64,000 nucleotides of DNA, taken from the NCBI GenBank assembly GCA_000818945.1, contig KN805394.1, positions 214,548 through 278,547 of the forward strand, written 5' to 3'. This stretch comes from Schizochytrium sp. CCTCC M209059 (Eukaryota; Sar; Bigyra; Thraustochytrida; Thraustochytriidae). The first letter of the stretch is position 1, and the number at the start of each line of letters is the position of its first letter. Positions 9,101-18,092 of the stretch are shown one piece after another. The position numbers and the translations under genes were made by a program. A model generated the notes under the pieces. It was given only the letters and a program-made list of their open reading frames with translations. It was not told the DNA's origin and did no database searches.

Positions 9101-10941
9101 AACCTGGCACGCTCTTTCAGTACAGCGGCGGCGGGTTTCTTGTGCTGCAACACCTCATCGAGCAGCTCGAGGGTGGCAAGAGCATTGACGCACTCACCAA
9201 ACCCTTTCTCGAACAGATTGGCGTCGCCGACGAGCTCACCTTCAACTACAAGCCAGAAAGCACCCCTGTCGCTTGCGGGTATGACGATGAGGGTCAAGCA
9301 ATTGTGGATACGCGCAAAATGTTCCCGGCCTTTGCGGCTGGCGCCCTCGGAACCCCGCGCGCCATGACGCGCTTTCTGGATGTGCTTGGCGAGGCGTATC
9401 GCTGCAAAGATGGTTCAGGGCCAATTTCCCACGACACGGCCGTGCGCATGCTGCATGGCACGGACAAGGGCTGCCGCGATTTTATGGGGGTTCTGATGGG
9501 GCTTGGAGTCTTTGTCGGTGAAGCTGGTCCGAATCGCTTCGCGATCCATCAAGGTGCGAACGATGGGTTCCGCGCCATTTACATTCATTGCTTTGATGGC
9601 CCTGATGCTGGCAAAAGCGTCTCCGCCTTTGCCAATGGCGACAATCGAGCCATGTTTTTCATTGCCGAGGCCTGTCAAGCTATCCTCCGTGTGATGCATA
9701 TTGAGGGCGTCAACGTCGATCGTTTCCCTGCAGCCTCTGTGGATGTTGAGAAGATCCCGCAGGAAGAAATTGTAAACTACGGCTACAAGAATCTGGTCTT
9801 TGTCGCCTTCGAGCCGACGTTGCCTGCTGGAATTGAGGACCGCGGCCCTCTCGATCCGCTCGCATCCCAGAATGTCTTTGTCGGCGCCAACCTGGAGTAT
9901 GTCTCGAGCCAGCGTTTTGCACGTGCCTGCAACCTTGCTTCGGACCATTTGCCCAAGTTTGATCCGGAACTCTTTTGCCCCATGGGCAAGGTCATGGACA
10001 GCTGGGAGACGTCTCGTCACAACCCGGAGACGCACGATACGGCTATTTTTTCGCTCGTTCGCCCCGCTCAAATTCGCTACGTCGTCTTTTCAACCAAGTA
10101 CCACTTGGGTAACCAGGCCGAACACGCGCGTCTCAGTGCCCGCGTCGTTGAAGAAGGGACTGCCGCCACGCCAAAGTGGGTCGAGATTGTGGCTAAAACC
10201 CATCTCGAGGGCCATGCAGAGAAACGCATTGTCCTCGATGACGCTCAGGCGACCTTGCGTGTGGACCAAATCCAGATCGAAATCTTCCCTGATGGAGGAC
10301 TTTCGCGCATCGGGCTCTTTGAAGACGGTTCTCTTTCCGACGCGCTGGCGTCCACCTTTCTCCCCTTTGCCGAGGCCAAGTGCACTCCTTGCACCGATCC
10401 AATCCCGAGCACCAAGAAGCCTTTGCAGCTCTTGTACGAGCCGACGCCGTCAGAGGTTGCGCGGAACCGCCAAGCGCTAGTCGTTGGTCAAGAGTTTGAT
10501 GCTGCAAGTCTCGCATACGGAGGCGAGCTCGTGTCTGTCACGAACCAGCACTATGGGCCTGCGGGCCAAGTTTTTTCCCCTTATATCCCACTGTCAATGC
10601 ACGACGGCTTTGAGAGTGCGCGTTCTCGTGAGGACAACCATCACGAAGAGCTTGTCTTTCGTCTTGCGATGCCCGTCAAGGTCTTGCGCGTGGAACTCGA
10701 CTTTACCTTTTTTGTCAATAACAACCCGCGCGAGGTGAGCATCGAAGGATTGTCATGTGCGGGCAAGTGGGTCGAGATGGTGCAGCTGACACCCGTCAAA
10801 GCTTTTGCGGGCAACACCAAAGTCATTAAAATCGATTCGAACGTCCCAGAAATTTCGCAGGCGCGACTTAAAGTCTTTCCAGATGGAGGCGTCAATCGTG
10901 TGCGTATGATTGCGCTCGTGCCGCCCTCGGCAAACATTTGA
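6166..10941 (+). CDS. Four-module purine-degradation fusion: malate synthase - OHCU decarboxylase (UraD) - S12 serine hydrolase - allantoicase
   Basis: A single 1,591-residue frame from the first in-frame ATG (6166). Residues ~1-640 resemble malate synthase A: VDFEDS (193-198), YVPKLE (281-286), putative Mg ligands Glu324 and Asp352 spaced 28 apart as in that family, and DDLATVERSR (568-577) with Asp569 at the catalytic-acid position; the usual GLNxGxWDY signature is changed. Residues ~665-830 are OHCU decarboxylase: HGDIG (His734), SAEQ (Glu751), YLNKFG (777-782) and LESRINN (801-807). Residues ~835-1170 are an S12 serine hydrolase with SLSK (Ser884), YSG (Tyr986) and HQG (His1128). Residues ~1205-1585 are two allantoicase repeats (DSWETSR and DGFESAR; FPDGG twice). 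Known reactions are OHCU to allantoin, allantoate to ureidoglycolate plus urea, and glyoxylate plus acetyl-CoA to malate. The S12 role is unknown. No PTS1 is present (ends SANI), so it is probably cytosolic. Missing steps are HIU hydrolysis, allantoinase and ureidoglycolate lyase. Confidence 0.88.
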   Translation: MFEAYLPRKLVAELGAVAQHTAAQDETASGTLRVVPPVPKRLQSEEAVKLVAAVCNDTHQELANVLAQRQKDRAFIDQRTRAVAKLNAKLGRADAKSGANDYATIFGQRDADGRVVVGPAASDAPYAEPAGKDVAPLPGFLQGEHVTVFGLADEAKGCSKSLRAAEARLAHEPAIVEKIIAGNKTQHPPRWGVDFEDSQTPLRETIEAADANLSACLERDTEMTHDTPTAHLAQAFKRLPGLALPCTYVFQANGEPVPMHVLELAVHVLQHWARPEALVFYVPKLENEEEARYVATLIASIEKRVKAVHSAYTLGSVRVLVVLENARAIFRANEIADALYPYFAGASLGWHDYLAATARLYKEDPHFRIPVKADTSIVLKHVKASHELVARVIKGRGGLAIGGMYGVLPLSWDPADASLQIALRGLFKDVITQLRRGLEGFWLADPRYVRVATAIVHAWRAGSGTNTSASCFEQLVRGVLHNEAHQEEVLAFARGEDPAGAVDIKAPSFPSSLVVANVPESEQIANNDANEVRYNIFQSLQYLADWLGGNGCVGLPARVDGIEVLVLDDLATVERSRWELWAEVHHGRFAMENFIRIAHEELNAIRRGIPREGKTVHVTWNSTSSKWYPVAMELLLKLVCDPRPVDFVTELLLTFTVDRVRETESPWETALAYEPAKFSFQDNYAARFHYFFERCGAMRFARTMAKTVATDLKQARELIHSFDLAEVIESAGFHGDIGQGAGKLDKLASAEQARVFASADAEADAARTRLRDLGAVYLNKFGVKFLVSAKGKSAQELLAVLESRINNTAAQELENAREALWQITAKRLGDDAAADDLISKLETLRSKHGVAGASFCLSGQPVCVGEACLDKAAVKPQTMFEIASLSKTIGSAFAIEYFTARGISLDTPVNDLLAQTQSTFRIRNSKYGDKVFLWHLMSHSALNMHYVNGVPLSETMPETRDFLQGNETYGYPPIDVVEKPGTLFQYSGGGFLVLQHLIEQLEGGKSIDALTKPFLEQIGVADELTFNYKPESTPVACGYDDEGQAIVDTRKMFPAFAAGALGTPRAMTRFLDVLGEAYRCKDGSGPISHDTAVRMLHGTDKGCRDFMGVLMGLGVFVGEAGPNRFAIHQGANDGFRAIYIHCFDGPDAGKSVSAFANGDNRAMFFIAEACQAILRVMHIEGVNVDRFPAASVDVEKIPQEEIVNYGYKNLVFVAFEPTLPAGIEDRGPLDPLASQNVFVGANLEYVSSQRFARACNLASDHLPKFDPELFCPMGKVMDSWETSRHNPETHDTAIFSLVRPAQIRYVVFSTKYHLGNQAEHARLSARVVEEGTAATPKWVEIVAKTHLEGHAEKRIVLDDAQATLRVDQIQIEIFPDGGLSRIGLFEDGSLSDALASTFLPFAEAKCTPCTDPIPSTKKPLQLLYEPTPSEVARNRQALVVGQEFDAASLAYGGELVSVTNQHYGPAGQVFSPYIPLSMHDGFESARSREDNHHEELVFRLAMPVKVLRVELDFTFFVNNNPREVSIEGLSCAGKWVEMVQLTPVKAFAGNTKVIKIDSNVPEISQARLKVFPDGGVNRVRMIALVPPSANI

Positions 10942-11139
10942 GTTATACCTTTCACATTAAAATTTATATTAAAAAGAAAAAACATTTTCCAATATGAAGA
11001 CAAAGATCAAGACATTTCCCGAAGACAAAGATCAAGACCTGTCCGGACAACCACCTTGGCAGCAGCAACAAGAACGAATACGAAGCGCAACCAGCAGCAT
11101 CAATTGAAATGCGTCGAATGCCAAAAATGCAGTTAATGG

Positions 11140-12996
11140 TCATGTCGAAAGAAGCAGTCCGTCACACACAACCGCAAACTCGCGCAGCTGAATCGAATGC
11201 GGGATCTCCCGCAACCAAAGACGGGCCGCCCGATCGACCCATTCGGTCTCACTCATCCGAGGTGGAAGTGAGGACAGTTTCGTGTAGCGACTCTTTTGCG
11301 TGAGAAGAGGATGCCGTTGTCGACATGCAAGAAGTGCGTGCAAATGGGCAAATCCTTCTCCAACATCTGGACAGGTGTCCCAGTCATGCGTGGTGGAGGC
11401 GTTTTGGAGGTCATCGTAATCTTCTGCTTCAATTGGACCTGTTTCGTCGGAGAAACCCGCAGCGTGCCACCATGGTGTACCCTCGTGCAACGTTGCAGCA
11501 CTCGATCCGAAGGGACGTTGGTGTTCATGTAATTTGTGGTCGTGCTCGGTCGAAGAGAAAATCTCATTCAAAAGAACGTGCTTGAGAAAGGCCATCTCTG
11601 GGCTCTGCGCGTCGAGACCAGAGTCACCGTATGAAGCGAGAGGGCAAAAGAAAAGCTGCGGGTGCGGCGCAGCATGCGGCACGATATCCGTAAAGAATGA
11701 CATCCAAAGTTCCTGCTCGCGAGCGAGGCTCGCCGCAACATCAATCTTGTGCATGGGCATTTCATTGCGGACCAAGATAAGGTCTGCCACCGCATCTTTG
11801 ATTGCGTCGCCGCCCTTGGCAAGGTACGCGAATCGCAGCAGCTTCCAGAGTCCTCGTGTCTGGGCATCCTCGTCACTCTCGACGAGAAAAAGAGCGTCGC
11901 AAACGGAAAGCAGAAAGACTGCAAGTTGAAGGTCATGCAGGGTGGCGAGCGAGGCGTGCGAGCTGCAAAGATTCAAGTTTGCTTGCCGCTCCACGAGATC
12001 GTAGAGTACCGAGGGACTCAAGACGGGCTGTGCATCGAGCAAGAGAACTCTCTCCCCTCCGACAGTGCAAAAGGCAGCCTTTACGCCACGCGTTTTGTGG
12101 ATGACACTGCATTTTTCGTCCTTGGATCGCTCCACAAATGGACGCGCGCGCTCCACGGGATTAAGTGAGGTTGTCGAGACGGTGAGAGCATTGAGCAAAG
12201 CACTCTTGCCGCTGCCCTGAGTGCCAAGCGCGCCAATAACACGATATTGAGTGTTGGCAGCTTGCCACAGGGGCGATGGAAGACTTGACCCTGTTGTGGC
12301 AAAGCTAAAGCGCGAGTCAACGAGCTCGTATACCCAGGGTGACTTGACGGGCGTAGGGGATGGTGGAACGGGAGTACTCGGCTTGCTCGTTGGGGGCGTC
12401 ACCGATTTGGCCGCCTTTACTGTTTGTTTGTTTGTAGAGGTGCCTTTGGCTTGTTTTGCAGGGACAGATGCGGGTAGCTTCGCGGATGTTGATGCAGCGC
12501 GCCTGGAAGCGGCCGATGCGCTTGGACTCTCGCCAGTCTCGGTATCGGTGTCCCGTTTAGCGCTCAATATAGCTACTGGTCTTGTGGTCATGTCCGCGCC
12601 AGCTGGAAGGATGACCATGGGACGTGTCGGTTCCTTGGGGCCCTTCTTGCCGCGACGTTTTCCCTGTATTTGATGTTGGTGTTGCTGCGAAGGTTGCTGA
12701 GGCTTTCCCGTGGTGAAAGATTTTCCTTTGGGTTTGGGAGCGGTTGTTTCCTTTTTCTTTGGCAAGTCCTGCCCTTCTGTCTGCTGCGGGCGAGCTCGCT
12801 CCGGGTTCACCTGGATTTGGTTTACTTTGAATTGTACTTGGTCTTGCTGCGGTGCCTGTATCTGTCGCCATGGCGAGACTAGAGGAGCGGCTAGTCTTGT
12901 GTTTGGTTGCTGCACTGTCTGCGCGGGCTGTTTGCCCTGGCTCGCAGATACTGTGGGCGTTCTGGCCTGCAGCGGTTGTTGTCGCGTCTGCCAAGC

Positions 12997-13049
<53 letters not shown>

Positions 13050-13166
13050 TCTGCTGTCTCTGCTGTTTTAGCTGCTCCTCCTGGGCCTTCACTCTGGCTG
13101 CCAACGCTGCAATTCCCGTAGGTCGCGGAGCCTCTGCGGCGTGGCTGCTGCTGGTGCCGCCGCCGC

Positions 13167-13220
<54 letters not shown>

Positions 13221-13326
13221 CATGGTCCTCCTTTTCTCCGCGTCCCTCAAGCACGGCGGCGCGCCACGCGCCCTGGCGGCCGTCCATCGCAAGCGAGCTT
13301 GATTTGTTGTTTATATCCGTCTGCAT
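11140..13326 (-). CDS. SMG9-like: SMG9-like nonsense-mediated decay factor
   Basis: The N-terminal half is disordered and rich in Ser, Gln, Pro and Lys, with a poly-Ser run and a poly-Gln run encoded by trinucleotide repeats. The C-terminal ~400 residues carry an SMG9-type G-domain: a P-loop GTQGSGKS near residue 365, LLLDAQPVLSPS (resembling the FLDTQPILSPS segment of animal SMG9), DLQLAVFLLSVCDALFLV, and a final segment with WVDRAARLWLREI matching the conserved end of SMG9. SMG9 forms a complex with SMG8 that binds and restrains the SMG1 kinase in NMD. The first true in-frame ATG is at 13324-13326; another with good context is at 13285-13287 (starting MDGRQG). The gene is head-to-head with cyclin C, and its 3' end converges on the purine-degradation fusion. 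Recognition rests on a few motifs in a divergent family, so an atlastin/GBP-like GTPase remains the alternative. Confidence 0.72.
12999..13047. repeat. (CTG/CAG)n trinucleotide repeat coding poly-Gln
   Basis: About 16 uninterrupted CTG units on the plus strand. In the SMG9-like minus-strand gene they are read as CAG and give a poly-Gln tract extended by flanking Gln/Lys/Arg codons. Confidence 0.9.
13169..13219. repeat. (CTG/AGC)n trinucleotide repeat coding poly-Ser
   Basis: A second run of about 17 CTG units, 120 bases from the first. In the same gene it is read in a different phase (AGC) and gives poly-Ser instead of poly-Gln. Confidence 0.9.
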
Positions 13327-13752
13327 CCGACGCGTCTTGCACGCCTCCGCCAACGTCCAGCTTGAATGGCCGAGGCAGACGAAGCAGGCAGGCAAGACAA
13401 CAGAGAGAGAGACAGGCAGCGAGCGGTGCTTGGCGCGCGCGCAAGGAGAACTCGATCTGCCTGGCCTCGCATCGTCGCGCAGCGGTGCGGCGGTGGTGGC
13501 GGAGACCACGAGGTCTGCAGCGGCAGATAGCTATTCTGCTCGCGCAGAAAAGTAAGCCGCCGCGCTGAGAGAGACGCAATAGAGGCGCAGAGAAAAAAAG
13601 AAGCTGCACGCAGCTTGCTTGCACCTCAAGACCACATTTATTGTGCCTTTGAGGGCTGCGACGGCAGGCAGCGGAGGCGGTGAACGTGACGAGAGGAGCA
13701 ACCGAGGATAGAAAGTGCTCGCTATTAGCATCTCAAGTGAGACGCGGAAACG
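13327..13752. promoter_or_regulatory. Head-to-head intergenic region, SMG9-like gene / cyclin C
   Basis: These 426 bases separate two divergent start codons and must hold both leaders and promoters. I see no TATA-like element at a convincing distance. An open frame runs through much of it in the SMG9 phase but lacks an ATG, so I treat it as leader. Confidence 0.45.
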
Positions 13753-14652
13753 ATGGCGAGTAGTTTTTGGGAGTCGTCGCACTGTAGGCGTTGGCTCTTC
13801 TCCGAGAACGATCTCAAGGAGCGCCGCGACCGCTACCACTGCACGTTCATGGAAGCAGAAAGTGCGCAGGTGCTCAATGATGAAATGATGAGACTCATGA
13901 ATCTGGTGGGCAAATCCCTCAGGTGGCGACAAACGGTCATTGCCACGAGCAAGCTCTTGTATAAACGCTTCTTCGTCGTGACGTGCATGGACGAACGATA
14001 CGATCCGCGATTAATCGCGGTGACCTGCCTTTATCTCGCTGCCAAAGTCGAAGAGCTTGGACAGTACAAATTGGGAGACCTACTAGCCAAGGTGCAGGAA
14101 GTGCAATCACGCGAATCGTTATATTTTCCAGAGTATAGCCCCCAGCACGTGCACGATTTTGAGTTTCACATTCTCGACGCATTGAGCTTTGATTTGGTGG
14201 TCTTTCATCCCTATCAGTATCTGTCCAAATACGTGCGTGACGCGCAAATTGAGGACCAAACATGTGTCGACGCGGCCTGGAGTATCCTCAACGACTCGTA
14301 TCTTTCCGACGTGATTCTCTTGTATCCACCGTATCTGATTGCCATTGCAGCGTTTTACATGGCGTGTGTGCAGACAAACGTGGATTCGAAAAAGTGGTTC
14401 AGTCAGCTGAACGTTCGTCTTGACGTAGTGCGCGAAATCGCGCAACTTATCATTGACATGTACAAAGGTCGTGCTGCAGTGGCAGAGCGTCAAAGGCGCA
14501 TTCGACGCGCGGTGATGGAAGAGGTCCAGCGCAAGTTCCAGAGCAACTTTGCGATGCAATCCGAGGAGCACAAGAAGCGCATCAACGAGCTACGAAAGCG
14601 TAAAAAGCAGCAGGAAAAGCCAGGCAATGCAAATAAGAAGGTGAGACGATGA
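13753..14652 (+). CDS. CCNC-like: Cyclin C (Mediator kinase-module cyclin)
   Basis: This 299-residue protein matches cyclin C along almost its whole length. It starts with MASSFWESSHCRRWLF, like the FWxSSHxxxW start of CCNC. The cyclin box contains LRWRQTVIATSKLLYKRF, TCLYLAAKVEE and the second-fold segment LLYPPYLIAIAAFYMACV. Cyclin C pairs with CDK8/19 in the Mediator kinase module and regulates RNA polymerase II transcription. The C-terminal 70 or so residues are a highly charged, Lys/Arg/Glu-rich helix (ending NKKVRR) that resembles a nuclear-localisation tail and is longer than in animals. The ATG at 13753 is directly followed by the conserved N-terminus, so the start is secure. Confidence 0.93.
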   Translation: MASSFWESSHCRRWLFSENDLKERRDRYHCTFMEAESAQVLNDEMMRLMNLVGKSLRWRQTVIATSKLLYKRFFVVTCMDERYDPRLIAVTCLYLAAKVEELGQYKLGDLLAKVQEVQSRESLYFPEYSPQHVHDFEFHILDALSFDLVVFHPYQYLSKYVRDAQIEDQTCVDAAWSILNDSYLSDVILLYPPYLIAIAAFYMACVQTNVDSKKWFSQLNVRLDVVREIAQLIIDMYKGRAAVAERQRRIRRAVMEEVQRKFQSNFAMQSEEHKKRINELRKRKKQQEKPGNANKKVRR

Positions 14653-15133
14653 CGTACAATTTTTTTTAAAGGAAAACGAATCAAAACAACACACAAGGAA
14701 ATAGATAGATGGATGCGATGGGTCTATCAATTTGGACGGCAACGAAGCAGCGAGGGAGAAACGCAATTGATCTGAAGCTTTCAATATCTTAGCAAGAACC
14801 AAGACAAACGAACGAACACATGAACAGACAAACAAACCTAAACAAACCAACAAACAAACAAGAAACTGTGTCCTTTATTGGATTTTTACTCACAAGAAAA
14901 TTGCGTGACGAAGATGTGCTTGGCTCGAAGGATGGTGTTACGTTTCATTCCGGCATGGCAACACTCGTGAGAGGGAGAGAGATGAAAAGAGCTTGCGCAT
15001 CTCTCTCTACCTCCACCTCGCGGAGGAGAGGTTGTAGGTGCCAATACGACCAGGAGATTCGATCCTTTGCCTCTGTGTGTTGAGGCTGGGCCTAGGGCCT
15101 TGGCATCTGTGTGTGCTTCGTCTGGCCTTGAAA
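14653..15133. other. Convergent intergenic region
   Basis: The 3' ends of cyclin C (plus) and ARPC2 (minus) face each other across 481 bases. The sequence is A-rich near the cyclin C stop, with CAAA-type short repeats around 14808-14866. I see no gene. Confidence 0.55.
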
Positions 15134-16036
15134 TTAGTTGTTGTAGGTACGATAGGCCTTCTTTGAGGTGGACTCCTCGCCTGCAGTGGGGTCAGCGCGC
15201 TTGAGAACCTTGAGCAAGAGCTCGACGCGGTTGCGCATACGCGAATGAAGGTGAGACTTGGAGGCCTTGATGTGGTAGTGGAGGTAGGCACGGAAACCCT
15301 GAAAGAGTGTAATGATCTTCTCCATCTTTTCGGCTCCTTCGACGTGGCTCTTGAAGACCTGGAACATGACGTAACCTACGAGATTGTCGGCCGGCTTGAA
15401 CTCGCGGACCTTGGCAAGATCACCAGGAATCTCGGTTGTAAAGGTCACGGCTGGCGCCTGCGGGACCTTGCGACCGGCCTCAGACATTTCCTGGAGAAAG
15501 ACCTTGGCCAGCGCGCGGTCCGTATCGTCATCAAAGTGAAAGGTGAAGAAGACCATGACACGGTCGTTGCCCGGAGCGAGAACAATGCGCTCGTTGGGTC
15601 GGAAGGGAATCACCATGGGCTTGATGCTGCTGGACTTGCCGGCGGCCAGGGCCTCAAAGCAGCGACGAAATGGCGCAGCCATGATGTTACGCTTGATCTC
15701 ACCAAAATCCTTGGCTACAGCGTCTCTATCCTCACTCGATTCGTTCACATCGATCTCAAAGACAAGGTCGTAGCCGTCAACTTTTTCACTCGACTGGTAG
15801 CGGCCGTACTTGGAGTTGAGTGCAGCGGAGGCACCCATGCTTGCCAGGGAAGAGTAGCACGGCATTGCCAATCGAAAAGAGAGCACATTCTTGTTGCTCG
15901 ACGTCGCAACGATGTGGTACTTGACATCGTCAAAGTCTGAGCAGGTGATGTCGAGGGGCTCTGGCTTGGTCTCCGGATCAAGACGCGTGCGAATCGTCTC
16001 CTCGATGATGGGGTGGCCGGTCTCGAGGAAGATCAT
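15134..16036 (-). CDS. ARPC2: Arp2/3 complex subunit 2 (p34-Arc)
   Basis: This 300-residue protein is close to the usual ARPC2 length. It begins MIFLETGHPIIEETI, matching the conserved start of the family (MILLExxxxIIEETL). It continues with DFDDVKYHI, a segment with KRNIMAAPF, DRVMVFFTFHFDDDTD, AKVFLQEM, and the long C-terminal helix with HYHIKASKSHLHSRMR. ARPC2 forms, with ARPC4, the core that clamps the mother actin filament in the branch-nucleating Arp2/3 complex. The ATG at 16034-16036 is chosen because the conserved N-terminus starts there; the three codons upstream lack an ATG. No linked cytoskeletal gene lies next to it. Confidence 0.95.
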   Translation of the reverse strand: MIFLETGHPIIEETIRTRLDPETKPEPLDITCSDFDDVKYHIVATSSNKNVLSFRLAMPCYSSLASMGASAALNSKYGRYQSSEKVDGYDLVFEIDVNESSEDRDAVAKDFGEIKRNIMAAPFRRCFEALAAGKSSSIKPMVIPFRPNERIVLAPGNDRVMVFFTFHFDDDTDRALAKVFLQEMSEAGRKVPQAPAVTFTTEIPGDLAKVREFKPADNLVGYVMFQVFKSHVEGAEKMEKIITLFQGFRAYLHYHIKASKSHLHSRMRNRVELLLKVLKRADPTAGEESTSKKAYRTYNN

Positions 16037-18092
16037 CGTGATCAAGTGGAAATTCGCGTGCGGGCGCTCTCGCTGTGCTCCGCGCGCGGCTGCTCCTTCG
16101 CCGGGACGGGTCGGGTGCGCGACGAACCTGGCGAAGCGGTCGCTTCTCCTTCTTCTTCTGCCTCACGTGTACGCAGCGACCTGCAGCGTCCGTCACCAGG
16201 GCTCGACGCGGCGGCGCGGAGACGGCTATACGAGCGCGTGCGAAAGCGCGAGCGTGCGCTCGAGCGTGCGCGAGCTTGCGCGTGCGAGGGCGAGGGGAGA
16301 GGGCGCGCGCAAAGCCGGAGTCTCGCGAAGTAGGATCTGTCTGCCTTCCCTCTCGCTCTCTCTCCCTTGTGTCTTTTCCCTCTTTGACCGCCGCCTGCCG
16401 GAAGATCTATCTGCGTCTCTACTTTCCCCGTCTCTTGCTTTCTCCATATCTAGTTTCCCCGTGTTTTCCCGACCCTCGCTCGTTCTTTTCGAACCTCGCT
16501 CCTGGAGAAGGAACACGGAACGATTTGATTAAGGGATAGAGCAACCCTTTTCTAGCAGTAAAAGGGTTGCGCGCGGGATGAATAAAAATAAAACGGGAGA
16601 CCCAACGCCGCTGGCATCGTGATGGTTTTCTTGTCGACGGCGCAGGGAGCGACATCTTCTCGCTGGCAAATGTCGCAACGCGGAATTTACGACGCCCTTC
16701 ACCACACGACGCAGCCTTTGGCCATCCTCTTGAGCGCCAGGAGGGTTAGTAAACATATTTTTCCTTTTCTGAAACCCGTCCCGACTGTCGTTCGCAGGGG
16801 CACAGCTCCGACCTGGCGGTATCAGCATCGGCCATGGCGTGTATTCCACTGTCGGTTGCTGTCGCTCTTGCTGTCGCTCTTGCTGTCGCTCTTGCCGTCG
16901 CTGTTACTGTCGCCGTTGCTATTGCTTGCACCCTGGGTAGGATAGTACGCAGCGCGCCTTCCGCATTCGCGAGGCTTCACCTTGAAGTCTTCATCTCCTT
17001 TTTCGCTCTTGCAAAATCATGAAGCGGAGGTCATCGCTGGCCGGCCGGCAGACACACAGGCAGACATACGCACAGACACAGACAGAGACTCAAGACAAGC
17101 CAGGCCACCTCTCCTCTGCCGCCCCGACGGCGTTACGCCCGAGCACCGCTTGCTTCGCAGCTCCTCCCCGCGTCCCGCGTCCCGTCGCTCGCCGCTCGCG
17201 CTTCCTCCGCGAGTCTCTCTGTCTGTCTGTCTGTCTGTCTGCGCGTCTGTGTCGCACGGCGGCCTCGCATCGACCGCGCTTATTCCTGCCTGGCTGGCGC
17301 GCTGCAGGCGACTGACTGTCGTGCGACGGGTGCAGCCCTGGCGTGGCGGGGCGCGGCGCGGCGGCAGGCGGGCGGAGCGTGGGGCGTCTGCGCGGCTGGG
17401 CTGGCCGGGCCCGGCAGAGCGGGGTCTCGCGCGCGAGGGGCGAGCGAGCAAAACTTCAAATTCGACATTCGACATTCAGCATCCAAAATTCGAAAAGCCT
17501 GCCAAGGAAGAGGAGTCGGGAGTCCTTTCCGGGCGTGAGCCAGCAGCGGCGACGGCACCACGGGCCGTAAAGAAAGGCCTTGCGCTGCTGCACGCAGACG
17601 CGCATCCGACCCCTGCGGAGCCGCGAGTCTGCGAGGTGAAGGATTCGAAGTTCTTGTGGAAAGTCTTCTTTCTGGGCAGCGCACGCCTCGTCGGTGCCGC
17701 GCGGTGGCTCGTCGCGATCCCGCGCGCGGACCAGCGGCGCGTGTGTCTGCGCATCGCCCTTATTCGTTGTTCGCTCTCGCTGGCGCGTACAAGCTGCAGC
17801 AGGCCGACAAGAAAAACAGCTCCTTCGAGGATCTACTACGAGAATCTGGAACTTGCACCGCACTTTTGCACGCGCTGGTCTTGCTTGCTTTCTTTCTTTC
17901 TTCCTTTATTGAGCTACTCCGCGACTAGGCCTAGTCTCACAGAAGTAATCGCGAGTGATCCTCACTCACGCCGGGAGGAGGTGTGCGGGTAAAGCAGGGA
18001 AGAGGGCGTGCGCCGTACGCGGCGAGCCCGCTGGCTCACAGACCAGACCAGACCAGACAGGCAAACAGGCGAGTTGACTGGGAGTGACACGC
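16037..18092. other. Long divergent intergenic region
   Basis: About 2 kb separates the ARPC2 and ABCA start codons. It is GC-rich with CT-rich tracts and a TCTG tetranucleotide run at about 17217-17243. Short repeats built on CTGTCGCT units occur near 16855-16920. Open frames up to about 330 codons exist at 16982-17992 and on the opposite strand, but their translations are Arg/Ser/Pro/Ala-rich without domains. I treat them as chance frames in GC-rich DNA. Confidence 0.5.

Noticed and set aside
3496..10941. Bacterial contamination as explanation for the urate hydroxylase and fusion genes
   Set aside because: They are flanked on both sides by clearly eukaryotic genes, are widely spaced and divergent without operon structure, and share the microsatellite-rich intergenic DNA of the rest of the window.
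16982..17992. A 336-codon plus-strand frame in the ARPC2-ABCA intergenic region
   Set aside because: Low-complexity Arg/Ser/Pro/Ala composition, TCTG microsatellite inside it and no domain; considered chance in GC-rich DNA.
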